A stretch of DNA of 32,758 nt from Streptomyces hainanensis (GCF_004348415.1 NZ_SMKI01000018.1:1-32758); one strand, 5' to 3'; counted from the stretch's first letter, positions 22,388 to 32,028 are shown. Notes: generated from the letters alone by a model not told the origin. Program-made: numbers and translations.

Positions 22388-23241
22388 GCGCTCCCGAGCC
22401 CTTCGGCACCCGGCTGCGCCGGGCCATGGACGCGCGCGGCCCGCTCTGCGTGGGCATCGACCCGCACCCCTCGCTGCTGACCGCCTGGGGGCTCGGCGAC
22501 GACGTCGCCGGCCTGGAGCGGTTCGCCGCCACGGCCGTCGACGCGCTCGCCGAGCACGTGGCCGTCCTCAAGCCCCAGTCCGCCTTCTTCGAGCGCTTCG
22601 GCTCCCGCGGCGTCGCCGTGCTGGAGCGCACCGTCGCCGACGCCCGGGCCGCCGGCGCCCTGGTGCTGCTCGACGTCAAGCGCGGCGACATCGGCTCCAC
22701 CATGGCCGCCTACGCCGCCGCCCACCTGGCGCCGGACGCCCCGCTGGCCGCCGACGCCATCACCGTCAGCCCCTACCTCGGCTACGGTTCGCTGCGCCCG
22801 GCACTCGACCTGGCCAGGGCAGGCGGTCGGGGCGTCTTCGTGCTGGCGCTCACCTCCAACCCGGAGGGCGCCGAGGTGCAGACCGCGGTCACCGCCGCCG
22901 GCCCCACGGTGGCCCAGACCGTTCTGGACCGGCTGCGCGAGGAGAACGCGGCCGAGCTGGCCGCCGGCGCCCCGCTCGGCTCGTTCGGCGCCGTGGTGGG
23001 TGCCACGGTGGGCGAGACCGGCGCCGACCTGTCCTTCGGCGGGCCGCTGTTGGCCCCCGGTGTGGGCGCGCAGGGGGCCACCGCCGCGGACCTGCCGCGG
23101 GTCTTCGGCTCCGCCGTGGGGCAGGTGCTGCCCAGTGTGAGCCGTGGCGTGCTGCGGCACGGCCCTGATCCGGTGGCACTGCGTGCCGCGGCGGCGCGTG
23201 AGGCGGCGGAGATCGCGCGGTTCGCCGGCTCCGGAGCGTGA
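22384..23241 (+). CDS. pyrF: orotidine-5'-phosphate decarboxylase
   Basis: The product is a 285-aa long-form (class 2) OMP decarboxylase that completes UMP synthesis. The active site [12 protein letters not shown] gives D97, K99 and D102, with a second Asp contribution from the partner subunit in the family. A phosphate-binding Pro/Gly region lies near [10 protein letters not shown]. The GTG at 22384 overlaps the pyrD stop (GTGA). It is the last pyr gene here; pyrE, pyrH and pyrG are not in the window. No hairpin terminator is evident after it, and a 229-base AT-richer leader of mihF follows. Confidence 0.97.
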   Translation: MSAPEPFGTRLRRAMDARGPLCVGIDPHPSLLTAWGLGDDVAGLERFAATAVDALAEHVAVLKPQSAFFERFGSRGVAVLERTVADARAAGALVLLDVKRGDIGSTMAAYAAAHLAPDAPLAADAITVSPYLGYGSLRPALDLARAGGRGVFVLALTSNPEGAEVQTAVTAAGPTVAQTVLDRLREENAAELAAGAPLGSFGAVVGATVGETGADLSFGGPLLAPGVGAQGATAADLPRVFGSAVGQVLPSVSRGVLRHGPDPVALRAAAAREAAEIARFAGSGA

Positions 23242-23331
23242 TCAAGTGGGTCGTTCCCGCAAACTCCGTATGGATATGTCGGAAATGTGGTCGGCGATCT
23301 CCAGCTGACCTGGACTTTTTGTCGATTCTCG

Positions 23332-23361
23332 CTGACTAATCGCGGTGGTGGCCGCTAGTCT
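23332..23361 (+). promoter_or_regulatory. putative mihF promoter
   Basis: CTGACT (23332-23337) and TAGTCT (23356-23361) are separated by 18 bases, a plausible housekeeping -35/-10 pair. The stretch 23242-23345 is noticeably richer in A/T than its surroundings. Transcription would start about 100 bases before mihF, leaving a structured leader. Confidence 0.55.
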
Positions 23362-23370
23362 CCGTCGAGA

Positions 23371-23415
23371 GCGGAGCCCCGAGCGCGTTGCTCGTTGCTC
23401 CGCCGGTGCGGGGCT
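23371..23415 (+). promoter_or_regulatory. mutually exclusive hairpins in the mihF leader
   Basis: GCGGAGC (23371-23377) can pair with GCTCCGC (23397-23403), enclosing a second helix GAGC/GCTC (23381-23384 with 23390-23393). The overlapping segment AGCCCCG (23375-23381) can instead pair with CGGGGCT (23409-23415). The two folds cannot coexist, a typical switch geometry. The ligand or partner, if any, is unknown, and the chance level in GC-rich DNA is not small. Confidence 0.4.
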
Positions 23416-23470
23416 ACTAGGTTCCTCACCGTTCCGTATCCGACAGTTCGATACCCGAGGTGACGTAGGC

Positions 23471-23794
23471 GTGGCTCTTCCGCCCCTTACCCCTGAACAG
23501 CGCGCAGCCGCGCTTCAGAAGGCCGCCGCGGCTCGCCGGGAGCGCGCCGAGGTCAAGAATCGGCTCAAGCACTCCGGCGCCTCCCTGCAGGAGGTCATCA
23601 AGCAGGGCCAGGAGAACGATGTCATCGGCAAGATGAAGGTCAGCGCGCTGCTGGAGTCGATGCCTGGCGTCGGCAAGGTTCGCGCTCGCCAGATCATGGA
23701 GCGGCTCGGCATCTCCGAGAGCCGCCGGGTCCGAGGGCTCGGCTCCAACCAGATCGCCGCGCTCGAGCGCGAGTTCGGCGCCAGCAAGAGCTGA
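23471..23794 (+). CDS. mihF: actinobacterial integration host factor MihF/sIHF
   Basis: The product is 107 aa, matching the streptomycete sIHF length. It binds DNA without strong sequence preference, bends or stiffens it, and affects nucleoid structure, sporulation and secondary metabolism in S. coelicolor. A long basic N-terminal helix ([20 protein letters not shown]) is followed by a core with the helix-two-turn-helix-like segment [20 protein letters not shown] and basic ESRRVRGLG. The GTG at 23471 ([10 protein letters not shown]) is preceded by GAGGTGA 7-13 bases away. Longer in-frame openings run into the leader. It is followed after 37 bases by gmk. Confidence 0.96.
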   Translation: MALPPLTPEQRAAALQKAAAARRERAEVKNRLKHSGASLQEVIKQGQENDVIGKMKVSALLESMPGVGKVRARQIMERLGISESRRVRGLGSNQIAALEREFGASKS

Positions 23795-23819
23795 GGTTTT
23801 CCCTACCTTCGGGAACCGG

Positions 23820-23825
23820 GATAAT
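23820..23825 (+). promoter_or_regulatory. -10 element (GATAAT) for a leaderless gmk message
   Basis: GATAAT lies exactly six bases before the gmk ATG at 23832, and no ribosome binding site is present between them. This is again leaderless geometry. A -35 is not evident; TTTTCC lies near the right distance. A weak 5-bp hairpin TTCCC/GGGAA (23799-23815) sits just upstream. Confidence 0.6.
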
Positions 23826-23831
23826 CGCCGC

Positions 23832-24383
23832 ATGACCGATCGTCCGCGACTGACCGTGCTCTCCGGCCCCTCCGGGGTCGGCAAGAGCACGGTCGTCGCT
23901 CATTTGCGCAAAGCCCACCCAGAGGTGTGGCTGTCCGTGTCCGCCACCACGCGGCACCCCCGCCCCGGCGAGCGGCACGGTGTTCAGTACTACTTCGTGG
24001 ACGACGAGGAGTTCGACAAGCTGGTCGCCAACGGCGAACTGCTGGAGTGGGCCGAGTTCGCCGGCAACCGCTACGGAACCCCGCGTCGTGCCGTGCAGCA
24101 CCGGCTCGAGGCGGGGGATCCCGTCCTCCTCGAGATCGACCTCCAGGGCGCCCGACAGATCCGGGAGACCATGCCGGAGGCCCGGCTGGTGTTCCTTGCG
24201 CCGCCCAGCTGGGAGGAGTTGGTCCGCCGGCTCACCGGCCGCGGCACCGAGCCCCCCGAGGTGATCGAGCGCCGGCTGGCGGCCGCCCGCACGGAGCTGG
24301 CGGCCGAGCCCGAGTTCGACACCACCCTGGTGAACACCTCGGTCGAGGACGTCGTCACCGAGCTGCTAGCCTTGATTCGTTAA
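23832..24383 (+). CDS. gmk: guanylate kinase
   Basis: The product is 183 aa and phosphorylates GMP to GDP with ATP. The P-loop is [10 protein letters not shown] (residues 11-20). GMP-binding elements include [18 protein letters not shown] and [13 protein letters not shown], and ILE-like DLQGARQIR follows. Length is slightly short but normal for actinobacteria. The start ATG at 23832 is chosen because it gives the conserved N terminus and lies six bases after a GATAAT -10. The mihF-gmk-rpoZ-coaBC-metK order is conserved in actinobacteria. Confidence 0.97.
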   Translation: MTDRPRLTVLSGPSGVGKSTVVAHLRKAHPEVWLSVSATTRHPRPGERHGVQYYFVDDEEFDKLVANGELLEWAEFAGNRYGTPRRAVQHRLEAGDPVLLEIDLQGARQIRETMPEARLVFLAPPSWEELVRRLTGRGTEPPEVIERRLAAARTELAAEPEFDTTLVNTSVEDVVTELLALIR

Positions 24384-24448
24384 CTAGGTACAGAGCCCTG
24401 ACCTGTCAAGAGGGGGGCCCTCCCCAGACTCCCAGTGGAAGGCAGAGC

Positions 24449-24721
24449 GTGTCCTCTCCCATCACCACGCCCGAGGGCATCATCAACCCGCCGATCGATG
24501 AGCTGCTCGAGGCGACGGACTCCAAGTACAGCCTGGTGATCTACGCCGCCAAGCGGGCGCGTCAGATCAACGCGTACTACTCGCAGCTCGGCGAGGGCCT
24601 GCTGGAGTACGTCGGCCCGCTGGTCGACACCCACGTGCACGAGAAGCCGCTGTCGATCGCACTGCGCGAGATCAACGCGGGTCTGCTCACCTCCGAGCCC
24701 GTCGAGGGCGCGGCCGACTAG
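24449..24721 (+). CDS. rpoZ: RNA polymerase omega subunit
   Basis: The product is a 90-aa omega subunit that stabilises beta-prime in RNA polymerase. It carries the conserved helix [18 protein letters not shown] (about residues 27-44) and [10 protein letters not shown] near 66-75. The start GTG at 24449 has GGAAGG 6 bases upstream. The 65-base gap after gmk holds a small hairpin GAGGG-GGG-CCCTC (24410-24422) of unclear meaning. The gene ends 22 bases before a very strong terminator. Confidence 0.97.
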   Translation: MSSPITTPEGIINPPIDELLEATDSKYSLVIYAAKRARQINAYYSQLGEGLLEYVGPLVDTHVHEKPLSIALREINAGLLTSEPVEGAAD

Positions 24722-24743
24722 CGGAGCGTTCGGCGAGACTTCC

Positions 24744-24772
24744 GGGCCCGGTGGCGTCACGCCACCGGGCCC
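24744..24772. terminator. strong terminator after rpoZ
   Basis: A perfect 13-bp stem, GGGCCCGGTGGCG (24744-24756) with CGCCACCGGGCCC (24760-24772), closes a TCA loop. It separates the gmk-rpoZ transcript from coaBC, implying that coaBC has its own promoter within 24773-24859. A CAGGAT at 24797-24802 is the only -10-like string seen there. Confidence 0.92.
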
Positions 24773-24859
24773 GTCGTGTGCCGCGGTGCCGTGGTGCAGG
24801 ATGGGAGGGCACGGGAGTCGAGGGGCGCGCCGCCGGGGCGGCGCGGGAAGGGGCGCGTG

Positions 24860-26065
24860 ATGGGCCGGCCGGAGATCGTCCTCGGGGTGGGCGGCGGCAT
24901 CGCCGCCTACAAGGCGTGCGAGTTGCTGCGGCTGTTCACCGAGTCGGGACACGGGGTGCGCGTGGTGCCCACCGCCTCCGCGCTGCGCTTCGTCGGCGCC
25001 CCGACCTGGGCGGCGCTCTCGGGCCGACCGGTGGCCACCGAGGTCTGGGACGACGTGCACGAGGTGCCGCACGTCAGGATCGGCCAGTCGGCCGACCTGG
25101 TGGTGATCGCCCCGGCCACGGCCGACGTGCTGGCCCGCGCCGCCGGCGGCCGCGCCGACGACCTGCTGACCAACGTGCTGCTCACCGCCCGCTGCCCGGT
25201 CGTCTTCGCACCCGCGATGCACACCGAGATGTGGGAGCACCCCGCCACCCAGGAGAACGTGGCCACCCTGCGTCGCCGCGGCGCCCTGGTGATCGAGCCG
25301 GCCGTCGGCCGGCTGACCGGCGCCGACACGGGCCGGGGCCGGCTGCCGGACCCGGCCGCGATCCTCGCCTTCTGCCGCCGGGTGCTGGAGCGGGGCGCCG
25401 CCGGGTCCGCCCGTGACCTGGCCGGCCGCCGGGTGGTGATCAGCGCCGGTGGCACCCGGGAGCCGCTCGACCCGGTCCGCTACCTGGGCAACAGGTCGTC
25501 CGGCAAGCAGGGCTACGCGCTCGCCCGCACCGCCGCCGCCCGGGGCGCGGCCGTCACCCTGGTCGCGGCCAACACCGCGCTTCCCGACCCGGCCGGCGTC
25601 ACGGTGGTCCCGGTCAGCACCACCGAGGAACTGCGGGACGCGGTCCACAAGGCGGCTGCCGAGGCCGACGCGGTGGTGATGGCCGCCGCCGTCGCCGACT
25701 TCCGGCCGGCCAGCCGGGCCACCCAGAAGATCAAGAAGCGCGACGACCGGGAGCCGGAGCCCATCGCCCTGGTCCGCAACCCCGACATACTCGCCGAGCT
25801 GGCCGCCGACCGGCCCGCCGGCCAGCTGGTGGTCGGCTTCGCCGCCGAGACGGAGGACGTGCTCCCCAACGGCCGCGCCAAGCTGGCCAGGAAGGGCTGC
25901 GACATCCTGGTGGTGAACCGGGTGGGCGAGGGCATCGCCTTCGGCACCGAGGAGAACGAGGCGGTGATCCTGGAGGCCGGGGGAGCGGAGACGGAGGTCC
26001 CGCACGGCCCCAAGGAAGCGCTCGCCGATCGCGTCTGGGACGTGGTGGCGCGGCACTGGCCGTAG
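24860..26065 (+). CDS. coaBC: bifunctional phosphopantothenoylcysteine synthetase/decarboxylase
   Basis: The product is 401 aa. The N-terminal CoaC half (about 1-180) decarboxylates phosphopantothenoylcysteine with FMN; the C-terminal CoaB half (about 190-401) joins phosphopantothenate to cysteine using CTP. CoaC features: GGGIAAYKACELLR, the catalytic His H71 (VPHVRIG) and the PAMHTEMW segment (118-125). CoaB features: ISAGGTREPLDPVR, N211 of GNRSSGKQG, MAAAVADFRP and KIKK. The ATG at 24860 has GAAGGGG 6 bases upstream; longer openings run into the terminator. The E. coli lid Cys is replaced (LTGADTGRGRLP), which as I recall is also true of mycobacterial enzymes. Confidence 0.96.
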   Translation: MGRPEIVLGVGGGIAAYKACELLRLFTESGHGVRVVPTASALRFVGAPTWAALSGRPVATEVWDDVHEVPHVRIGQSADLVVIAPATADVLARAAGGRADDLLTNVLLTARCPVVFAPAMHTEMWEHPATQENVATLRRRGALVIEPAVGRLTGADTGRGRLPDPAAILAFCRRVLERGAAGSARDLAGRRVVISAGGTREPLDPVRYLGNRSSGKQGYALARTAAARGAAVTLVAANTALPDPAGVTVVPVSTTEELRDAVHKAAAEADAVVMAAAVADFRPASRATQKIKKRDDREPEPIALVRNPDILAELAADRPAGQLVVGFAAETEDVLPNGRAKLARKGCDILVVNRVGEGIAFGTEENEAVILEAGGAETEVPHGPKEALADRVWDVVARHWP

Positions 26066-26301
26066 TCCGGCCGGGCGGGTGAGCCGGGGGCGCACGGCCG
26101 GGCGCGTCTCGCAGTGCGGTCCGCTCTCCCCGCGACCCGGCCGGTCGGGCTAGGGTGGGGGAGCCGGGGGCCGCCGCGTTCGTGGCCGAGCCTTCGGTTC
26201 GTCCCGGCCTTCCTCCGGCTAGGATTGGCGCCGGCCGTTCACCTTGGGTGCGGGCGGTCGTCTCAGTTCAGTCAGCAGCCGCTGCAACCTCAGGGAGCGA
26301 T
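26066..26301 (+). promoter_or_regulatory. metK leader region with two -10-like strings
   Basis: This 236-base gap separates coaBC from metK. TAGGGT (26151-26156) and TAGGAT (26220-26225) fit the -10 pattern, but neither has a clear -35. Downstream of the second, CCG-TT-CACC-TTG-GGTG-CGG (about 26232-26251) forms a small hairpin. I could not match the leader to the SAM-I, SAM-II or SAM-IV riboswitch consensus by eye. AGGGAG (26292-26297) is the metK ribosome binding site. Confidence 0.45.
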
Positions 26302-27510
<1,209 letters not shown>

Positions 27511-27511
27511 C

Positions 27512-28480
27512 ATGCGCATCGCCGTCACCGGCTCCATCGCGACCGACCACCTGATGCGGTTCGCCGGCAGTTTCACCGAACAGCTCATCCCCGACCAACT
27601 CGACAAGATCTCCCTGTCGTTCCTGGTCGACGACCTCGAGGTCCGCCGCGGCGGCACCGCCGCCAACATCGCCTACGGCCTCGGCAACCTGGGCCTGACG
27701 CCCGTCCTGGTCGGCTCCGTCGGCAACGACTTCGCCGAGTACCGGGTCCGGCTCAAGGAGCACGGCGTCGACACCGAGTCCGTGCACGTCTCGCCCACCC
27801 GGGCCAGCGCGCGCTTCATCTGCCTGACGGACCGGCGGTTGAACCAGATCGCCGCCTTCCACACCGGCGCCATGCGCGACGCGGCCTCCATCGACCTGCG
27901 GCCGGTCGTCGACCGCGTCGGCGGCCTCGACCTCGTGCTGGTCTCCCCCAACGACCCCGACGCCATGCTGCGCCACACGGCCCAGTGCCGGGAGCTCGGC
28001 ATCCCCTTCGCCGCCGACCCCTCCCAACAGCTGTCGCGGCTACGCCCCGACGAGATCACGGAGTTGGTCACCGGCGCCCGCTGGCTGTTCACCAACGAGT
28101 ACGAGGCACACCAGCTCATCGAGCGGACCGGCCTGCGGCGTGCCGCGGTCCTGGACCGGGTCGGCGCCTGGGTCACCACCCTGGGCGGCGCCGGGGCGCG
28201 CGTCGAACAGGCCGGCCGGCCGCCGGTCGTCGTGCCGGCGGTGCGGGTGACCGAGGTCGCGGAGCCCACCGGCGCCGGTGACGCGTTCCGCGCCGGGTTC
28301 CTCGCCGGCCTCGCCCGCGGACTCCCCCTGGTGGGCGCCGCCCGCCTCGGCTGCGCCCTGGCGGCGACGGCGCTGGAGTCCGTGGGCCCGCAGGAGTACA
28401 CGACCACCAGGGAGACGCTCGACGCCCGGCTGGTGGCCGCGTACGGAGCCGACGCCGGGTGGCCCGGCACGGCCGACTAG
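27512..28480 (+). CDS. adoK: adenosine kinase (PfkB family)
   Basis: The product is 322 aa and phosphorylates adenosine to AMP. It resembles mycobacterial AdoK closely from the N terminus (AVTGSIATDHLMRF) through SLSFLVDDL, FAADPSQQL and LFTNEYE. The PfkB anion-hole motif TGAGDAFRAGF puts the catalytic Asp at D257, the same number as in the M. tuberculosis enzyme as I recall it. The ATG lies 1 base after the metK stop and has GGGAG (27502-27506) 5 bases upstream. Adenosine is released when S-adenosylhomocysteine is hydrolysed, so the pair can support a methyl cycle. In Streptomyces chromosomes I know, priA follows metK instead. A PfkB sugar kinase is the alternative, less likely. Confidence 0.88.
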   Translation: MRIAVTGSIATDHLMRFAGSFTEQLIPDQLDKISLSFLVDDLEVRRGGTAANIAYGLGNLGLTPVLVGSVGNDFAEYRVRLKEHGVDTESVHVSPTRASARFICLTDRRLNQIAAFHTGAMRDAASIDLRPVVDRVGGLDLVLVSPNDPDAMLRHTAQCRELGIPFAADPSQQLSRLRPDEITELVTGARWLFTNEYEAHQLIERTGLRRAAVLDRVGAWVTTLGGAGARVEQAGRPPVVVPAVRVTEVAEPTGAGDAFRAGFLAGLARGLPLVGAARLGCALAATALESVGPQEYTTTRETLDARLVAAYGADAGWPGTAD

Positions 28481-28496
28481 GCCGGCCGGGCCGGCC
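28480..28496. terminator. hairpin between adoK and the convergent LAL gene
   Basis: GGCCGGC (28480-28486) and GCCGGCC (28490-28496) form a 7-bp stem with a CGG loop that spans the whole 16-base gap between the two stop codons. It is short but GC-only and works on both strands. It is the only terminator candidate for either gene. Confidence 0.55.
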
Positions 28497-31196
28497 CTAC
28501 GCGCCACCCGCCGCCGCAACCCTGGCGAGTTCCGGCACCCGCACCAGGTCGTGCCGGCCCTGGAGGCCGAACTTCCGGTAGACCCGCGTCAGATGCTGTT
28601 CCACCGTGCTCACGGTGACGAACAGCGCCGCCGCGATCTCCCGGTTGGTCTGCCCCTCCAGGGCCAGCACCGCCACCCGCCGTTCGGAGTCGCTGAGCCT
28701 CGCCTGCCGGCCCGGCTCGTCCGAGGCCACCGTCCGGTCCTCGATCAGCCGGCGCAGATGCCCCATGTCGTGCTCGGCGGCCAGCTGCCAGGCACGCTCC
28801 AGCGTCGCCTCCGCCTGCTCGTCCTCGCCGAGCGCCCGTTGGGCGAGCCCGAGGTCCACGAGCGTCTGGCCGTAGTCGACCACGTCCTCGGAGACCGCCA
28901 GCAGCTCGGCCGCCTGGGTGAGCAGCATCGCCCGGCGGCGGGGGGTGCGGCCCAGGGCCTGGAGGCGGAGCTGGTGGGCGAGCGAGCCGGAGTCCGGCAT
29001 CATGTCAATCTGCTGCGCCGCGTACCGCTCGGCCTGCTTGCGGTCCCCCAGGGCCGTCAACGCCTCGGCCAGGTCGCCCCGCCAGGGCAGGGCCAGCTCG
29101 CCGTCCAGGCCCCAGCGGGTGAGCTGCCGGCCCACGGCCAGGAACTCGCCGACCGCCGCGTGGTGCCGCCCGGTCGCCAGGTAGTAGTGCCCCTGGGCGC
29201 GCCGGTAGAAGGCGCCGAGCAGGTTCCCGCCGAGTTCCTTCGGCGCCTGCCAGGACAGGGACCTGGCGGCGTCCTCGTAACTCCCCATCAGGGTGTAGAC
29301 GCGCACCAGCAGCGAGATCGGCGCCGCCGCGAACAGGTCGGCGTCCGGCCCCCGGAGCCGGTCGAGGCACCGGAGCGCCGCCGCCTCCGCCTCCGCCAGC
29401 CGACCGAGCCGCAGCGCGGCCGCCGCCTCGATGCTGGCGAACAGCGACAGCCACCCGAAGGCCCGACGCCCCTCCGCCTCACGCCCCAACATCCGGGCCC
29501 AGTACACCGCGCGGCTCGGCCGGTCGCTGAGCGCGACGGTCTTGACGGCGTTGATCAACGTGTCGAGGGTCGTGTCGCTGAGCCGGGTGAGCCGCAGCAC
29601 CTCCTCGGCCGCCGCCACCACGTCCGCGGAGGGGACGCGGGGCCCGGCCATGGCGGTCCAGGGAACGACGGCCCGCCGCATGCCCTCCACCGTCGGGGAG
29701 GCCGCGATCCCCGAGGACAGCTGGCCGTCGGCGGCCAGCAGCATCTCGATCTGGGCCTCGGCCTCGCCCTCCCGTTCCCGGTTCGCGGCCAGCGCGTGCA
29801 GCCGGGACATGGCCTCCCGCATCTCGCCGATCTGGCCGAACACGCCCAACAGCCGCCCCAGGGAGGCGAGGTGCCCGGCGGAGAGCTGCCCCGCGCGCAT
29901 CGCGGCGAGCGGGAGCTCCAGGTGGCGGTGCGCCACCTGGAGCCCCAACCGCCTGGCCACCGCGGCCAGTCGGATGCGGATGCCGATCCGCTGCTGCTCG
30001 TCGGAGCAGACCGCGAGGGTGCGCTCCAGGTACCGGATCGCCTCCTCGGGCCGGTCCTCCCGCAGCAACTCGGTGGCGGCCTCCTGGAGCACGGCGACCT
30101 CCCAGGGGCTCTTCTCGTCGGGCGAGGCGAGCAGGTGCTCGGCCACCACCGCGGTCGGCGCGGCGGCCGCGTGCAGGAGCTCGGCCGCCCGCCGGTGCAG
30201 CGCGGCCCGCTCCTCCGGCGCCATGTCGGCGAACAACATGGACGCCACGCAGTGATGGCGGAGCTCGCAGCCGACCAGGAGGCCCGCCTCCTCCAGCGCC
30301 TGGAGCAGGCCGGGCAACGTGCCGGACGGGATGTCGAGCAGCTCGGCGAGGAGTTCGGGCGTGGCCCACGCGCCGAAGATCGCCATCCCCCGCGCCAGCA
30401 GCAGAGCTCGCGGGCCCGACCGGTACAACCCGGCCACCACCGCCTCCAGATACGCGGGGCCCACCGCGAGCTGCTCGCCACAGGCCGGCTCCCGGACCCA
30501 CACGTCCTTGGCGTCCTCGAGCAGGGCGCGCAGCATCAACGGGTTTCCACCGCTGAGCGAGTGGTAATCCGCCACCAGCTCGGCGATCCGGTCGTCTTCC
30601 GGCAGGTCGGCCATCATTACGGCCACCCCGTCCTTACTCAACGGAGCGAGCCGGATACTGCGGAAACCCGGTTGACGTAAGAGCTCGGTACGCAGGGACG
30701 CCAAACTCGGGACCCGCATGAGACTTTTTGTCACCACGAGCAGGATTCTGGATTCCGGAGAATTCCGCAAAGTACGCAACAGATACTGGAGCGACTCGCG
30801 GTCGGCATCTTCCACATCGTCCACCAGAATCACGAACTGTCCGCTCCGCGACGACTCGCGCACCCCCTGGAACGCCCGGTACACCTCTCGGGACCGGGAC
30901 GACCAGCGACGGGGCCACGCCGTCACCAACGGGCGCCCCGCCCCTCCGCCGAGCGAGCCACCGTCGGCGAGCAACTGCTCGAGCAGCCCGAAGGGCCGCC
31001 GCGCGGCCTCGCGGGCCCCGGCCCACAACACGGTGGCCCCGCGCTCCGCGGCGTACGAGGCGAAGCCCTCGAGGAGCAGTGATTTCCCCACCCCGATCGC
31101 GCCCTCCACCAGCACGATTCGGGGCTCTCCGCCGGCGCTTTCCCCGAGCGCCTTCCCGAGTTCACACAGTTCGGTATCACGGTCAAAACTCGCCAT
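28497..31196 (-). CDS. LuxR-family large ATP-binding regulator (LAL) with a TTA codon
   Basis: The product is 899 aa. The N-terminal ATPase has Walker A EGAIGVGKS (31-39) and Walker B FVILVDDVED (121-130). A long helical, TPR-like middle (about 350-820) follows, and a C-terminal LuxR helix-turn-helix ends it (about 834-888; TNREIAAALFVTVSTVEQHL). LAL proteins often activate secondary-metabolite clusters or sugar genes; the target here is unknown. Leu173 is encoded by TTA (30680-30678), so full translation should need the bldA tRNA. The first 200 codons use more AT-rich codons (ACA-AAA-AGT, AGA, TTG) than the rest. The start ATG at 31196 has GGGGA 9 bases upstream; a GTG two codons earlier and a longer frame to 31277 are possible. 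Confidence 0.93.
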   Translation of the reverse strand: MASFDRDTELCELGKALGESAGGEPRIVLVEGAIGVGKSLLLEGFASYAAERGATVLWAGAREAARRPFGLLEQLLADGGSLGGGAGRPLVTAWPRRWSSRSREVYRAFQGVRESSRSGQFVILVDDVEDADRESLQYLLRTLRNSPESRILLVVTKSLMRVPSLASLRTELLRQPGFRSIRLAPLSKDGVAVMMADLPEDDRIAELVADYHSLSGGNPLMLRALLEDAKDVWVREPACGEQLAVGPAYLEAVVAGLYRSGPRALLLARGMAIFGAWATPELLAELLDIPSGTLPGLLQALEEAGLLVGCELRHHCVASMLFADMAPEERAALHRRAAELLHAAAAPTAVVAEHLLASPDEKSPWEVAVLQEAATELLREDRPEEAIRYLERTLAVCSDEQQRIGIRIRLAAVARRLGLQVAHRHLELPLAAMRAGQLSAGHLASLGRLLGVFGQIGEMREAMSRLHALAANREREGEAEAQIEMLLAADGQLSSGIAASPTVEGMRRAVVPWTAMAGPRVPSADVVAAAEEVLRLTRLSDTTLDTLINAVKTVALSDRPSRAVYWARMLGREAEGRRAFGWLSLFASIEAAAALRLGRLAEAEAAALRCLDRLRGPDADLFAAAPISLLVRVYTLMGSYEDAARSLSWQAPKELGGNLLGAFYRRAQGHYYLATGRHHAAVGEFLAVGRQLTRWGLDGELALPWRGDLAEALTALGDRKQAERYAAQQIDMMPDSGSLAHQLRLQALGRTPRRRAMLLTQAAELLAVSEDVVDYGQTLVDLGLAQRALGEDEQAEATLERAWQLAAEHDMGHLRRLIEDRTVASDEPGRQARLSDSERRVAVLALEGQTNREIAAALFVTVSTVEQHLTRVYRKFGLQGRHDLVRVPELARVAAAGGA

Positions 31197-31277
31197 TGCC
31201 ACCGGTCCCCATCCGACGCCAAGAAGTCGGCGAGGAGCACCCACGCCGATCTCTTCCCCCACGCAATGCCCGTACAA

Positions 31278-31307
31278 AGGCTACGCTCTTACCAGCATCG
31301 ACATCAA
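31278..31307 (-). promoter_or_regulatory. promoter of the LAL gene
   Basis: On the minus strand TTGATG (31307-31302), an 18-base spacer and TAGCCT (31283-31278) make a good housekeeping promoter. Transcription would start near 31271, leaving a leader of about 75 bases. The local sequence is AT-richer than its surroundings. Confidence 0.75.
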
Positions 31308-31440
31308 GGAACATCGAAGTCCCGCCGCGCGGAATCGGACAGGCGGTCGGCCCGCGCCCGATGTCCCCACCGACATCGCGCCGCCGGCGGGCGCGGAGCC
31401 ACGCAGGTGAACACGCGTAGCCCGCGGTGGGATCGTGCCG

Positions 31441-31476
31441 GCCACCCCGGCCGGGCGGGGGGACGCGCCGGGTGGC
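31441..31476 (-). terminator. hairpin after the TetR gene
   Basis: GCCACCCCGGC (31441-31451) can pair with GCCGGGTGGC (31467-31476) with one bulged base, around a G-rich loop. It lies 3 bases beyond the tetR-family stop codon on the minus strand. The rest of 31308-31440 shows no gene; a GCGCC/GGCGC repeat near 31379-31394 is short. Confidence 0.5.
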
Positions 31477-31479
31477 GGG

Positions 31480-32028
31480 TCAGGCGCTGATCGCGTCGAC
31501 GATCGCCGCCACGTCCCGGCGGTCCATCGGGTCGGCGTCCATGGAGTTGTGGATGGTGAGGCCCTCCACCAGGGCGTCGAGTGCGCGGGCGGTGCGGGCG
31601 TCGAAGTGTCGGGAGAGGGCCACGCGGCTGGCCCGCATCCAGGCCCGCGTCACGTCCTTGACCGGCGGGGTGCGTTCGGCGAAGGCGTACAGCTCGTAGA
31701 TCAGCAGCAGTTCGCGCGGGGTGCCGAGCCCGGGTCCGCAGATGATCTCCACGACGGCGTCGCGGGCCTGCTGCGGCGTCTCGGCGGCGTCGAGGAGCGC
31801 GCGGTAGCGGGCGGACATGGACTCGGCGAGGCGGGTGAAGGCCGCCACCAGCAGGTCCCGCATCCCGTCGAAGTGGTACGTCATCGACCCGAGCGGCACG
31901 CCGGCCGCCTCCGCGACCCGCCGGTGGGTGGTGCCGACGACGCCGCGCTCCGCGATCACCGTGAGCGCGGCGTCGATGATGCGGTCCCGGCGTGTGGGGT
32001 CGTTGGGGGTGCCCGTGGTCCTCGTCAC
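31480..32028 (-). CDS. TetR/AcrR family transcriptional repressor
   Basis: The product is 182 aa. The N-terminal TetR helix-turn-helix lies at about residues 14-60 (RDRIIDAALTVIAERGVVGT, VAEAAGVPLGSMTYHF). The C-terminal ligand and dimer domain is all-helical and of unknown specificity. The start is GTG at 32028 with AGGGAGAGG 5 bases upstream. It diverges from an MFS transporter gene across a 111-base gap holding a perfect palindrome at 32062-32077. The usual arrangement would have this protein repress both itself and the transporter until a substrate of the pump binds. Confidence 0.92.
   Translation of the reverse strand: MTRTTGTPNDPTRRDRIIDAALTVIAERGVVGTTHRRVAEAAGVPLGSMTYHFDGMRDLLVAAFTRLAESMSARYRALLDAAETPQQARDAVVEIICGPGLGTPRELLLIYELYAFAERTPPVKDVTRAWMRASRVALSRHFDARTARALDALVEGLTIHNSMDADPMDRRDVAAIVDAISA

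Noticed and set aside
23799..23815. Hairpin TTCCC/GGGAA between mihF and gmk as a terminator
   Set aside because: The stem has only 5 bp with two A-T pairs and would be weak; it may simply be part of the gmk promoter region.
24860..26065. CoaBC lacks the Cys found in the lid of the E. coli decarboxylase domain
   Set aside because: The segment LTGADTGRGRLP is very similar to what I recall of mycobacterial CoaBC, so it is an actinobacterial family feature, not a defect of this gene.
26191..26210. GGTTCGTCC resembling a tRNA T-arm
   Set aside because: No acceptor, D or anticodon stems could be built around it.
26066..26301. SAM riboswitch upstream of metK
   Set aside because: No S-box core or other SAM riboswitch consensus could be matched; only short generic hairpins are visible. 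A covariance-model search would be decisive.
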